Shown piece by piece: positions 48,467 through 58,201 of a stretch of 64,000 nucleotides of DNA (positions are counted from its first letter, which is position 1; each line of letters opens with the position of its first letter). The stretch comes from Aquatica leii. Lineage: Eukaryota; Arthropoda; Insecta; Coleoptera; Lampyridae. The translations under genes and the position numbers were made by a program. The notes under the pieces were generated by a model. That model was not told the origin of the DNA. It saw nothing but the letters and a program-made list of their open reading frames with translations, and did not search any database. Location of the stretch: positions 63,627,505 through 63,691,504 of the forward strand of contig CM069436.1 of assembly GCA_035610365.1 (NCBI GenBank), written 5' to 3'.

Positions 48467-48689
48467 TCATTGTATTAATTTAAATTCTAAGCACTCATTC
48501 AATCCCAATAAAGTTTCAGTTTTAAAATCAACTACAATGAACTTAACGTTTCTTTTTACATCATTAAAAGAGTATGTTAAATTAACTTCACCTAAATGTT
48601 TAAATCTAAAATTTCCGTAGGACACAAGTGTTACAGGACAGTTATACATTATGTACTTTTATTTCATTAAGGATATATTTAGATAGTAT
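48467..48689 (-). pseudogene. gypsy protease, C-terminal part
   Basis: Minus-strand sequence from the insertion boundary at 48689 reads LSKYILNEIKVHN (one frame), then after a TAA the open frame YNCPVTLVSYGNFRFKHLGE and VNLTYSFNDVKRNVKFIVVD, ending near ETLLGLNECLEF. This is the second half of the retroviral-type protease, including the 'LLGL' motif (the flap-side 'I/LLG' of aspartic proteases). Its first half with the catalytic Asp lies beyond the insertion, at 49973 upward. Confidence 0.75.
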
Positions 48690-49970
48690 CCCAGTAAACA
48701 CGGATTGAAACTATTGCAGTCACAAAATTAAAACAGTTGTTTCATTACGTTGTTTCGTGTTAGTTCCATTTTTATATCATTTACATGTAACTGACAGTGA
48801 ATAAATTGAAAGAGTTCCGATTTTTCACAATCAGTTTTAAATCGTTTCAGTACTTGCAATTTTTATCCCATAATCAGCAACCGTCTAAAAACTGATTTAT
48901 TAAAACCGAATATTTTTTGAATAACTAGAATTGTTTGAAGATCGATTAAATAAGATTGAATTATTTTCAAAACAGTGGAATCGTTCTAGGAAAAACAAAT
49001 ACTTTGTGATTAGTCAGCATTAGTCGTTGCTATACTTTTGATTACTGTCGTCAACGCTTGCGCAGCAAATTTATATCTTTTTACTTGTTCGGTTGTAGTT
49101 TGATAAGTGATGCAGTGTGTACAATTACGAAATGGAACAATAAACGGTAAGTCGAAACATTTTATTATAATCCATAAATGTAGTCGATATTATTATCATT
49201 TCTGTTCTTTATGTATCATGTTTTAATTTGTATAAAAAAATGTAAATTAACACACATGGTTGCGTTAAAGTAGATTATTGCGTAAATCTGATAATACTTT
49301 AGGATTTATAATTACAGTTCAATTCTTCAAGTTTTCTATACGATTATGTACAGCTAAAGGTACTCACAGTGTTTTTATAACTTATGATTGCTAAAGTGAT
49401 ATTTATATTAAGTTTGTGTTGTTTTTGAGTAAAAAAATGTAATTAATTTTGTGTAACTCTATGATTATGTATGTATTAAATGAAATATTTATTTCTATGT
49501 TACAGATGCGGTTAAAAGTTGCTACCTAACAGTAACTAATGCAGTTTTCAAGGCTTCCGTGAAAAGACCACATCCAGGAAAGTTGCAATATGTAAAAAAC
49601 TCAATGTGATATTGTATTTAAAAATATTTATTGTGCAATAAAATTTGAAACGTGCATTCGAAAATGTATTATTATATTATTGAAAGAATTGTTTTAGTTC
49701 ATTATTGAAACAAAAAAATCATACATGTATCGATCATTTAGTATCAGTTCAAGAACGAAACTTTTAAAACGTAAACCAAATGCAACATTTAGTTTGCAAC
49801 AGATTTGAATTTAAAATATCGAAACTATACTGATTCAAATAAGTAAAACAGCAATGGACTTATAGCTATTTTATTGCAGTTAGGTTTCTTTTATGTTTGA
49901 AACAAGAGTGCATCATAAATTTTTTGTTTTGAAACTGTTACTAAACATTATCAATTTTGTGTTTACTGGG
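48690..49970 (+). mobile_element. DNA transposon with CCCAGTAAACAC ends and AT duplication (ISL2EU-like?)
   Basis: The left end reads CCCAGTAAACACGGATTGAA; the right end reads GTGTTTACTGGG, an exact 12-bp inverted match. The dinucleotide AT flanks both sides (48688-48689 and 49971-49972). The insertion lies inside the gypsy protease, and removing the 1281 bp plus one AT makes the coding frame continuous on both sides, which fixes the boundaries. A 2-bp AT duplication is the hallmark reported for ISL2EU elements of the PHIS superfamily; the family call is inferred from that alone. No transposase was seen. The interior holds a possible two-exon small gene on the plus strand (49110-49609) and a poly(A) signal (AATAAA, 49637-49642). 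Confidence 0.8.
49110..49609 (+). CDS. Possible spliced 46-aa gene inside the transposon
   Basis: Exon 1 (49110-49146) begins ATGCAGTGTG and gives MQCVQLRNGTIN plus one base. It is followed by GTAAGT. After 359 bp, CTATGTTACAG precedes exon 2 (49506-49609), which reads in frame AVKSCYLTVTNAVFKAS and VKRPHPGKLQYVKNSM, then TGA. AATAAA follows 28 bp after the stop. The joined reading frame crosses the junction through a GAT codon without a stop, and the exon sequence is less AT-rich than the intron. I do not recognise the protein; it may be the deleted remnant of a larger transposon gene. Expression is unknown. A one-base earlier uORF-like ATG (ATGGAACAATAA) lies in exon 1. Confidence 0.4.
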
Positions 49971-49972
49971 AT

Positions 49973-50925
49973 GCTACAATTAGCAGCCGTATCGAGTTTA
50001 AATTTTACCCTAACATTCTCTACAGTTAATTCTTCACTCCATAGCATCTTACCATTTTTGTTACATTTATTAATAAACATTTCTTTTACCTCTTCTATCG
50101 TTTCTTCTTTTCGTTTAATTTGCTTCTGATTAACTTCTTTCTTCATATCTACAGTATCGATTTTTCTAGTACTTGCTTCTCCTTCTGGTTGATTATGTAA
50201 ATCTTCAAGCGCTTTTTTGTTTTTGTTTTTAAAACATGCTACAGCGAAATGTCCTATACCTTGATAATAAGCACATGTTTTTTTATATGCTGGACACTTA
50301 TTTGGTAAGTGTTCGTATGAACACCTAATGCATTTTATTTTACCGGTTTGTTTCACAACATCAACTCCCACTTCGGTGTTAAGTGTTTTTAAATGTTCTT
50401 GGCTTAGTTTTACATATTTACAATATTCCACAATTCCCGACACAGAGATATCCTTTTCCCTTAGTAATCTTGCTTGAATTTGTTTGTCATTTATGCAAAC
50501 TATTAACTGGTCCCTTATCATTCTTTCTTTATAGCTTTGATTACACGCATCTTTCTTGCACACAAAATCGTACAGCTTAGCTTGTTTTTTCAATTTGGTT
50601 AGATATTGTTCGATTGACTGTGATTGTAATTGAACCAAATTATTAAATTTTTTAATGGTTCTACAGGAATCATCTTTTTAGGAAGAAAATGTTTGTCGTA
50701 GGTTTCTAATACTTTCTGCAAGGTTGCTTTTTTATCTTCTTCGAAGGTATTAAAAATTTCAAGACCTTCGTCTCCAATACAATTAAGTAATATGGCAATT
50801 TTAGTTTTTTCACTTGCTTTTATCTTGTATGAGGCTTTCAGATAGATATCGAATTTTTGTTTTCATAAATTCCAATTTTTTATATGGTAATCGGTCAAGC
50901 AATTTAGCGGCTTAAAAGTGTCCAT
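49973..50925 (-). pseudogene. gypsy gag and protease N-terminal part
   Basis: The ATG at 50925 opens MDTFKPLNCLTDYHIKNW, followed by TAA/frameshift and KQKFDIYLKASYKIKASEKT, LLNCIGDEGLEIFNTFEEDK (50870-50740), the N-terminal Gag-like domain. The 50638 frame continues QSQSIEQYLTKLKKQAKLYD, MIRDQLIVCINDKQIQARLL and the nucleocapsid region with a Cys-His cluster (CIRCSYEHLPNKC, then CAYYQGIGHFAVAC, where one Cys of the second knuckle reads Tyr). It passes into the protease: FKLDTAANCSI, with the catalytic D-T-A. The last residues before the stop at 49913 are transposon sequence. Gag normally packages element RNA; this copy is broken. Confidence 0.75.
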
Positions 50926-51044
50926 CTTGTTTTTTCTTCCTTTCGTTTATACTTATTTCAAAACCAAAACTAGGTGGCTATTTGCGAAGTAATAACATTC
51001 TGCTGAACTTTCATTGTTTATTATTTTGAAATGAATATACACAA

Positions 51045-51080
51045 CGTTTCGATTGCTGTGGTATCTGCAATCGTCATGAG
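51045..51080 (-). ncRNA. Hammerhead-like motif, left arm (core mutated)
   Basis: Read on the minus strand: CTCATGA, then a 7-bp stem CGATTGC/GCAATCG, then AAACG. The canonical core CTGATGA has G replaced by C at the third position, which should abolish cleavage. Confidence 0.4.
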
Positions 51081-51192
51081 GTGAATACTAACAAACTTAG
51101 AAACTACTGGAGCTTATATACTAAAGACATGTAGGTGAAGCGTTCAAGCGTACAAAATCAATTTAGCGTTACGGATTAATTAACCAAATTAC

Positions 51193-51525
51193 TTAGTCAA
51201 GTTTAAGTTGTTTTAGAGGTTCGATAAGTGGTTTCCATATGTTGCTTATCTCGACACTTGGCTGGCTGAAAATTTCTTTGTTGTTGTTGATGAATGCCGC
51301 TTCTTTAAATTTCCGTTTGTACCAATGTTCCTCTCTGTGTATGATTTTTGCTTCCGACCATTTCATTCGATGTTGGTTATCCCACGAAAGTTGCGCGATG
51401 CCGGACTTAGAAGTCTCTCCTCTCTGTGTGTGCGTCTGATGTTCTTTCAGTCTGATGTCAAGTGGTCTTTTGGTTTCCCCCACGTATGATTTGCCACATT
51501 CACATGGAACTTGGTAAATACAAGT
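51193..51525 (-). CDS. GIY-YIG endonuclease domain, left arm
   Basis: The frame reads CIYQVPCECGKSYVGETKRP upstream of the Met at 51483, then LDIRLKEHQTHTQRGETSKS and GIAQLSWDNQHRMKWSEAKI, ending EPLKQLKLD and TAA. The GIY and YIG counterparts are CIY and YVG, the conserved Arg lies in 'DIRLKEH' and the expected Glu follows in the 'REEHWYKRK.KEAAFI' helix. Only the nuclease end of the PLE protein is encoded; the RT needed for mobility is missing. It differs from the right arm by a few residues (I/F, L/H, E/K, F/V). Confidence 0.7.
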   Translation of the reverse strand, partial: TCIYQVPCECGKSYVGETKRPLDIRLKEHQTHTQRGETSKSGIAQLSWDNQHRMKWSEAKIIHREEHWYKRKFKEAAFINNNKEIFSQPSVEISNIWKPLIEPLKQLKLD

Positions 51526-51544
51526 AAAAACAAATCGAGATTCC

Positions 51545-51880
51545 GAAAACTGTATTTACCAAGTTCCATGTGAATGTGGCAAATCATACGTGGGGGAAAC
51601 CAAAAGACCACTTGACATCAGACTGAAAGAACATCAGACGCACACACAGAGAGGAGAGACTTCTAAGTCCGGCTTCGCGCAACATTCGTGGGATAACCAA
51701 CATCGAATGAAATGGTCGAAAGCAAAAATCATACACAGAGAGGAACATTGGTACAAACGGAAAGTTAAAGAAGCGGCATTCATCAACAACAACAAAGAAA
51801 TTTTCAGCCAGCCAAGTGTCGAGATAAGCAACATATGGAAACCACTTATCGAACCTCTAAAACAACTTAAACTTGACTAA
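51545..51880 (+). CDS. GIY-YIG endonuclease domain, right arm
   Basis: Open from about 51545 with CIYQVPCECGKSYVGETKRP to the TAA at 51878-51880 (EPLKQLKLD). The first Met in frame is at 51590. The last part EIFSQPSVEISNIWKPLIEP follows the nuclease fold and is typical of the C-terminal tail of this kind of PLE protein. In intact PLEs this domain nicks target DNA for priming. Residues match the left arm except at a few sites; both arms remain open, suggesting a recent origin. Confidence 0.7.
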   Translation, partial: ENCIYQVPCECGKSYVGETKRPLDIRLKEHQTHTQRGETSKSGFAQHSWDNQHRMKWSKAKIIHREEHWYKRKVKEAAFINNNKEIFSQPSVEISNIWKPLIEPLKQLKLD

Positions 51881-51993
51881 GTAATTTTGTTAATTAATCT
51901 GTTACGCTAAATTGATTTTGTACGCTTGAACGCTTCATCAAACATGTCTTTAGTATATAAGCTCCAGTAGTTTCTAAGTTTGTTAGTATTCAC

Positions 51994-52029
51994 CTGATGA
52001 CGATTGCAGATACCACAGCAATCGAAACG
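51994..52029 (+). ncRNA. Hammerhead-like motif, right arm
   Basis: CTGATGA is followed by stem II (CGATTGC, loop AGATACCACA, GCAATCG) and then AAACG, giving the CUGANGA...GAAA arrangement if the last stem base is shared. PLEs are known to carry such motifs. The stem I partner and the cleavage site could not be confirmed by eye. Confidence 0.45.
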
Positions 52030-52179
52030 TTGTGTATATTCATTTCAAAATAATAAACAATGAAAGTTCAGCAGAATGTTATTACTTCGCATCAAGCAAC
52101 ATTGTTTAATACATTCAAACAAACGTAGGTGGCTATTTATTATTTACGTGTTTCATACACCTGACACCATGTTATATTA

Positions 52180-55100
52180 TGATTAAGAATGGTTTATAAA
52201 ATATAAGTACGTATAATAGGTACAAATTTATTAAATTTGTACAGAAACGTTACTGTCAACAACTTTACGCTATTCCATTCTCTCCAAAACTAAAGGTCAT
52301 TTTACACTATATGTAACTACACCTAACAACAGCATATTTAAAAATTATTTGAATATACTAATGAGAAATTAGTAACCAATACACAGAAAAAATAAAATTA
52401 TCAATTAAGAAAAAGGCTAATTTTTAACTCTTAATTATATTAAAATTATTTTTTCTTGTATAGACACATTACAAAAATTAAACTGGTCCAAAACTAGACA
52501 CTTTTGTCAATAATCAAGTAGATTGATAATTGAAAATGCAATATTAAAATGTCTTGATCACATTTATGTAATTTTAGATTAAAGAATGACATAGCTATTT
52601 ATAATTTCATTGTATTTTTGATAATCAATCTTAATTAATAAATTTATTATTTTCTATTGTTTTATAGGCTATCCGGAAACGGTTCCCTAGTGTCACCAAC
52701 ACAGAATTAAGAGAAAGAATTGGCATCTCTATGCACCGTTAAAGACCGAGACGGTGGTAGAAAAACCGGTAGGAATTAAAACCAAATTAATAGCATAAAT
52801 AGTATAAATAAATTATCTACAGTAATCAGTAGTTTTATGTGAATATGTACTTGTATTTTTTAATAAAACTGTGTTGTGTTTCATAGCAATTTGTACCAAA
52901 CGCCAATAAAATTACAATATTTTGTTTAGTAAATTTTAGGCAGATTTTGGTATAAACTAGACGTTTTAGCCCAAATGCTAATTTTTGCAAGAAACCACTT
53001 ACATGTATTATAATAAACAAGTTGTGCCAATACATTATTCTTTCATATTGGTAAAAGATAAGCCCAAAATCTTTTTCCAGTTTAGATAGTACTTATTTAA
53101 AATAGATTCTATCTTGTAGGTTGGATAAATGTTTAAATGCCAATGGTTAACCATTTTAAAAAAACGTTAACATTTCCAATAAAATCCCAACATAAAATTA
53201 CAATATTAGTCCAACACATTTGTGCTTCTTGGGTCGAATTGCGGTGTTGTCATACAATACAGTATATTTGTTTACTTTTGATTTTTGTTGTAATTAATTA
53301 CATGTTTAAAATTATTGTAAAATTGATAAGTGCTAATCGAGGTGTCAACTAATTTAGCGCGTAGAATGAGCAAGTAGCAAATTTGAACGTGATTTTTGTA
53401 AAAATCGTAACTTGTTATTATTTCTTTCTTGTATCATACCACAAAAACGAGCTATTTTTTTCACCTTAACAGAAATTATATAATTATTTACTGTATTAAT
53501 ATTTTAACTTAATTATTATCCAGTTTTAATTTTTTTCTAGAATAAGTTTGTTACGTTTAATTAAACAAATTTAGATTATGATTTCAATTAAACTAAAAAA
53601 ATTATTTGAGGTTCAGATCTCTTATAGAAAATAGAATTACTTAATATTTCATCTTAAAACGGAGTTTTAACTTTAATAGTTGTTGCCAAGCGGAGTTTTA
53701 TACAATCGCAATTTTTCTACATTCTATATGCCATTATTTACATTCTCTAAATTATCAACGCATTTCCTACCGGTATTCTACATATATATGTATAGAAGAT
53801 TATTTCTACGTGTATACATTTGAATTTTATTATTATTTAATTCCTTGCTAATTGTGCACATTAATTTTATATTATATTAACAAATTAATTGTTAATATGT
53901 TTTATAACAAATTTTTGAATAAAACTTGAATGGTAGTATTTCTATACGTTGCATGCGGTAACGTTTCTGTTTATTTTTAGTAGAGAAATAGATTAAATCG
54001 TATTGATTTAACAACGCATTTTCCGCTAATTGATAAGATTTATAAATATTTGTAGTATTATACATACGCAACGTTAATATTGTCTCAAGTAAAATGACTA
54101 CGTTAAAAGTCTGATTAGTAATAAAATCTTAAACCTCCTACATTTTTTAACTTTATTTAAAAAAAAATCAAATTTAATGTAAAATATGTTGCATATTAAT
54201 GTTATAGTGTAAACACAAACAACAAACAAACAAAATTCACGGGTTACATCAAGTTTTAATGTAAGAAAGTTTGATTTTGAAAACTACTTGACATGTAAAA
54301 TTAGACATTGAATTTTATTCTAATCTATTTAAATTAAATCAGTCGCTATATGAATCGCTTTGTGCTAAATTGAATTTTAAATTTTTGATAAGCGAATTAT
54401 AATTATTTATCATTGTTTAAATTTTTCTTTTGATTACATTCAATGTTACGCTGGCAGCTGACGCTTTACATTTATTGTTCCATATTACCGCACTATACAT
54501 TTGCTACCTATTTAATTTTTCGAATCTGTGCGATAAATGCAATTGTAAAATATATTATTAAATAAGCATTTTTGTTTCGTGTCAAACGTTTTACTAAGGG
54601 TAAATCCTACTGCTAGTATAATTTGTTATAATCTTATAATTAAGGTTATTATTGTTTACGCTAATGCAAATTACGTTAACTTTTGACTATGAGTGTAGTT
54701 GGTTTTGTTATAATTTTTCTAAAATGATATTTATTTAATTTGATGAACATACGTTCCAATTTATTAAAAAAATTACAGTTTTACATGAAAAAAAAATATT
54801 GTAAATTATCATAGCAATAAAATTCAGATTATCTAAAAACGATATGTTTTCATTCGTGCTATAGTGCGTTTTTTTAAAAGCGCGAGGTGTAGAAGTGATT
54901 ATGGAGTACCCGGTAACAATGATAAAAATAAAGTATGAAAAAGATGGAGGATTATAAATTAAGAACGTTAGAACGTAGATAGAACGTTGTATATAACAAT
55001 GGATATATTATGTTAATATATACGAAACTGCGAAAATTAAGTATTTAATTTATAATGCGTTAGATATAATCGACAAAAAACAAAAAGTAAAATCACGATT

Positions 55101-56395
55101 ATTTATTTACTACTGTGAGTTAAACCTTATTTCATTAACTTGGAATTAAATAAAGAATAAAAGTAAAAACAAGGTACGAAAATTAATTTAAGATGGTATA
55201 AAGAATGTTGCAAGTGATAATTAAATATAGTACTATCCTCAGGTATTTAAAAAGTGTCATTTTGATATCTTAATTGACTCGATGGTTCAGTCATTAATTA
55301 TAAACTTATAAGAAAGTTTATCAAAATCGATTAATTTAATTCTGATTTGTGTTAATAATTTTCATTTTAGTTTTTATTGAATGTATACGTTTATTTGTCT
55401 TCGCAAGTTCTGCGATATGCAATATTGCAGTTATAAATTTTTTTAGTTTAAATAAATTGGAATATAAAATTATAGGTTAAACAACGCATCTGTGTAAAAG
55501 TAGTTGCCTATACACAAAATACTTTAAATATTTGTATTGTATAAACTAAGCCAGAATTAAAATTTTTGTACTAAAAAAATAATCTAACCAATACTATACT
55601 ATGTACTATGCTCAAGATAAAATTAAAAAACGTTTTTTGAAATTTCGGTTACAAGCAGAAATTAGTTTTTAATTGGCACTTTTGTAGAAAATGGTAATAT
55701 TAAATTTTTTGCATTTTGTACATATTTAAGAAACTATTAATTTTGAAATTGTTAAGGGGATACATTGTTATTGGTTAATAATTATTATTATTTAAATTAT
55801 AAGTCCACCAATAATAAATACTAATTTTCAAATATATTTTTTATATATGTTTCAAGCTTACAAATATAAAGCTCATCTTCAGAAAACTACAAAAAATATA
55901 TATTAACAAGTCATAAAAGTTAAGATTACAAAAATTTTAAACTTAAATTTTTTGAAAAATGTCAAATTTGAGAATTTGTAACTAGATATTTGAAAAACAA
56001 AAAATGTAAGTTTTACAAAATGTTAAATGTAAATTAAAGAAAGAAAGATGGTGCAATTTAGAAACAAATCTAAGAAAAATTAAGTTTAAAATCATAGTTG
56101 AAATTGGTTTGATTGTTCAACAAAAATTTTTTTTTAAAAGGAAGCGAAAAAAAATGAATAATTTGGTCAGTTGTTGCATTTTCAATTAGTAGTGTTTTTC
56201 TTTAAAAACTCTCGTTGTTGCAGTATTAAAAATAGAAGCAAACATTTATACAGTCCACTTTTTTAACTAAATTGATTAGATTCAATTTTGGAACATTAAC
56301 AAATTTAATTAAATTTAATTAAAACTAATTGAAAATGCAACAACTGACCGAATTATTCATTTTTTTCCGCCTCCTTTTTTATTATATTATATTAT
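52180..56395. other. AT-rich region without recognisable gene
   Basis: Part of the first few hundred bases is presumably the gypsy LTR, whose outer end is not defined. A minus-strand hammerhead-like hairpin lies at 55848-55882. The open frames at 52835-53035 and 53137-53352 are not recognised. Confidence 0.45.
55848..55882 (-). ncRNA. Hammerhead-like hairpin, isolated
   Basis: On the minus strand: CTGAAGATGAGCTTTATATT, then TGTAAGCTTGAAAC. A GATGA-stem-GAAAC arrangement (stem AGCTT/AAGCT) resembles the other two motifs, but the core is CTGAAGATGA rather than CTGATGA. No flanking inverted partner was seen. Confidence 0.25.
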
Positions 56396-56402
56396 ATTTA
56401 TA

Positions 56403-57015
56403 TTTAATTTCTGGCGTAAACGGTATGACTTCTCTTTGTACGAAAGTTGTATCGCTTCGAATTTCTTCTCAGGCAGGAAATTTTATGTCTGATATTTCAT
56501 GCTTGGTAGTTCCAAAGGTCATCGATTCATTACCCCACGTAAGTTTCAATAAGACTAATTTAAATATTTCTGTAAACGTAGGCTTAGCAGACGACAGTTT
56601 TAATATATCTGGGAATATAGATATATTGATCGGTTCTCTTGTCTTCTATCGCTTGATCTTACCTAACCAAATTTCATTAGGCAGATTTATGCCCCTCCTT
56701 CAGAAAACTTTACTTGGTTGGATAGTAACTGGAAATTTGCCCAAGTCTATCTTAGCAATGACTAAATCATACATAATATAAATGAATCATGTAACTACCT
56801 CATCAATCCTTCAATCATCTGTTAATTTAGATCAAACACTTCAAAAGTTTTGGCAAATTGAAGATGTTAATCCAATATCAAAGTTATCGTTACTGTCTCC
56901 AGCCGACAAATATTGCGAAGAACATTTTGTGAAAACTGTACGAAAAGGTAAGGATGGTAAAATTGAAGTTTCAATTCCTTTTAACGAGCGTATACAATTC
57001 TTAGGCAAATCTTAA
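56403..57015 (+). pseudogene. BEL/Pao protease end and RT start
   Basis: The frame reads ISGVNGMTSLCTKVVSLRIS, FMSDISCLVVPKVIDSLPHV, LADDSFNISGNIDILIGSLV and LLQKTLLGWIVTGNLPKS. This matches the second half of the Pao protease (DUF1758), including the 'IDILIG' and 'LGWIV.G' landmarks. After a stop at 56779 it goes on as LQKFWQIEDVNPISKL and ADKYCEEHFVKTVRKGKDGK, the conserved 'FWE.E' start of the BEL RT. The catalytic Asp of the protease would lie upstream of the truncation. The N-terminal residues upstream of 56403 are AT-rich non-element sequence. Confidence 0.75.
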
Positions 57016-58201
57016 ACTAAAGCCGAAAGTCAGTTTCTTAAATTAGAAAAATGTCTTCAAAACAATCCTCTACTTCGAGAGGAATATTGTACATTTATGC
57101 GTGAGTATGAAAGCATGGGTCATATGACAAAAGTATCTAACCTTAAATTACAATATGATGCTGCGGTATCTATACATTTGTCGAGACAACTATAGGTTTA
57201 GTAAACATATGTAATATCCCTCCTCAATTTTTTCCTTACCATGCCGTAATAAAAGCAACATCATTAACTACTAAAACTCGTGTAGTATTCAACGCTAGTT
57301 TTCCTACTTCTACGAATATTTCTGTAAACGATGCCCAAATTATTGGTCCACAAGTTCAAGATAATTTATACGATGTTTTACTTCGGTTTAGGCGATTTGA
57401 ATTTGCACTTTGCGGTGACATAGCAAAGATGTATCGCATGTTTAACATTCGTCCAGAGGAAAGAAAATTTTAAAATATTTTATGGAGAGAAGATTCATCA
57501 CAACCTCTTGAAGTTTACGCTTTAAATACTGTTACTTATGGTACTGCTTCTGCAAGTTATCTTGCAACTCGTTGCCTTGCTTATCTTGCTGACGAAAATA
57601 AGGTAGCATTTCCTGAAGCTGCCCAAATTATTTCTAGCGAGTTTTATATGGACGACCTTCTCTTCAGTACAAATTCAATTGAACATCTTTTAAAGATGAA
57701 GAACGATGTGTCTTTTATTTTAGCTTCGACAGGGCTTATTATTAGAAAGCTTATATCTAATAGTTGCAAGTTTTTAAAAACATTTGACTCCTTATCAGAA
57801 TTTTCAACAATTCCTCTAGGCGAGCGATCCAGCGCAAAGACCTTAGGATTACATTGGAATTCCGTTGAGGACAAACTGTTCTGCAGAGTAGACACAATTG
57901 CTGAATGCTCTATTTTTACAAAACAAATTATTCTTTCTTCTATTGCTAAAATTTACGATCCACTTGATATAATTTCTCCATTGGACGAAAATTAATAATG
58001 CAAAGAATGTGGTTATCTCGCATTGATTGGGACGAACCAGTTCCAATCGATATTCAAAAGGACTGGATAGATTTGTTATCTGAGTTTTCTAGTTTACCCG
58101 AATTGCGCATAACGAGAAGCGTAATTCCATCTACATATTTGACAATCCAACTTCATCGATTTGCCGATGCTAGTTGTCTCGCATATGGTTCTTGTTTCTA
58201 A
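57016..58201 (+). pseudogene. BEL/Pao reverse transcriptase and RNase H start
   Basis: Segments in order: RVVFNASFPTSTNISVND (57285-57340), FALCGDIAKMYRMFNIRPEE (57400-57465, first catalytic Asp), VTYGTASASYLATRCLAYLA (57530-57590), EFYMDDLLFSTNSIEHLLKM (57640-57700, intact YMDD motif), KTLGLHWNSVEDKLFCRV and ILSSIAKIYDPLDIISP (57835-57980). A stop at 57993 is followed by RMWLSRIDWDEPVPIDIQKD and LHRFADASCLAYGSCF, the start of the RNase H-like domain. Frame breaks lie at about 57190, 57470 and 57993. Confidence 0.8.

Larger units (their letters stand above)
50984..52125. mobile_element. Penelope-like element, inverted double copy with 13-bp TSD
   Basis: Two arms of about 540 bp lie head to head around a loop of roughly 35 bp near 51520-51556, nearly identical and both encoding a GIY-YIG domain. 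The target sequence TAGGTGGCTATTT flanks both sides (50971-50983 and 52126-52138), a clean 13-bp duplication inside the gypsy leader. The right arm carries 35 additional bases (ATCAAGCAAC... to 52125) that the left lacks. This matches known PLE structure, where an inverted 5'-truncated copy precedes the main one, and where target duplications are present but variable. Each arm holds a hammerhead-like motif. The RT domain is absent. Confidence 0.8.
45700..52170 (-). mobile_element. Ty3/gypsy retrotransposon, interrupted by two insertions
   Basis: On the minus strand the order is the end of an LTR near 52170, a primer-binding-site candidate TGGTGTCAGGTG immediately after it (52169-52158), gag (50925 down to about 50080), protease, RT, RNase H and integrase, ending near 45702. 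The element is split inside its leader by the inverted PLE at 50984-52125 and inside its protease by the transposon at 48690-49970. Without these it spans about 4.0 kb. A matching second LTR below 45700 was not recognised, and the outer limit of the 52170-side LTR is unknown. Stops and frameshifts make it inactive. Confidence 0.7.

Noticed and set aside
52668-52768. Exon-like block after TTTTATAG reading AIRKRFPSVTNTELRERIGI
   Set aside because: Only 24 codons before a stop, no family recognised and the donor-like GTAGGA is out of frame with it; too little to call.
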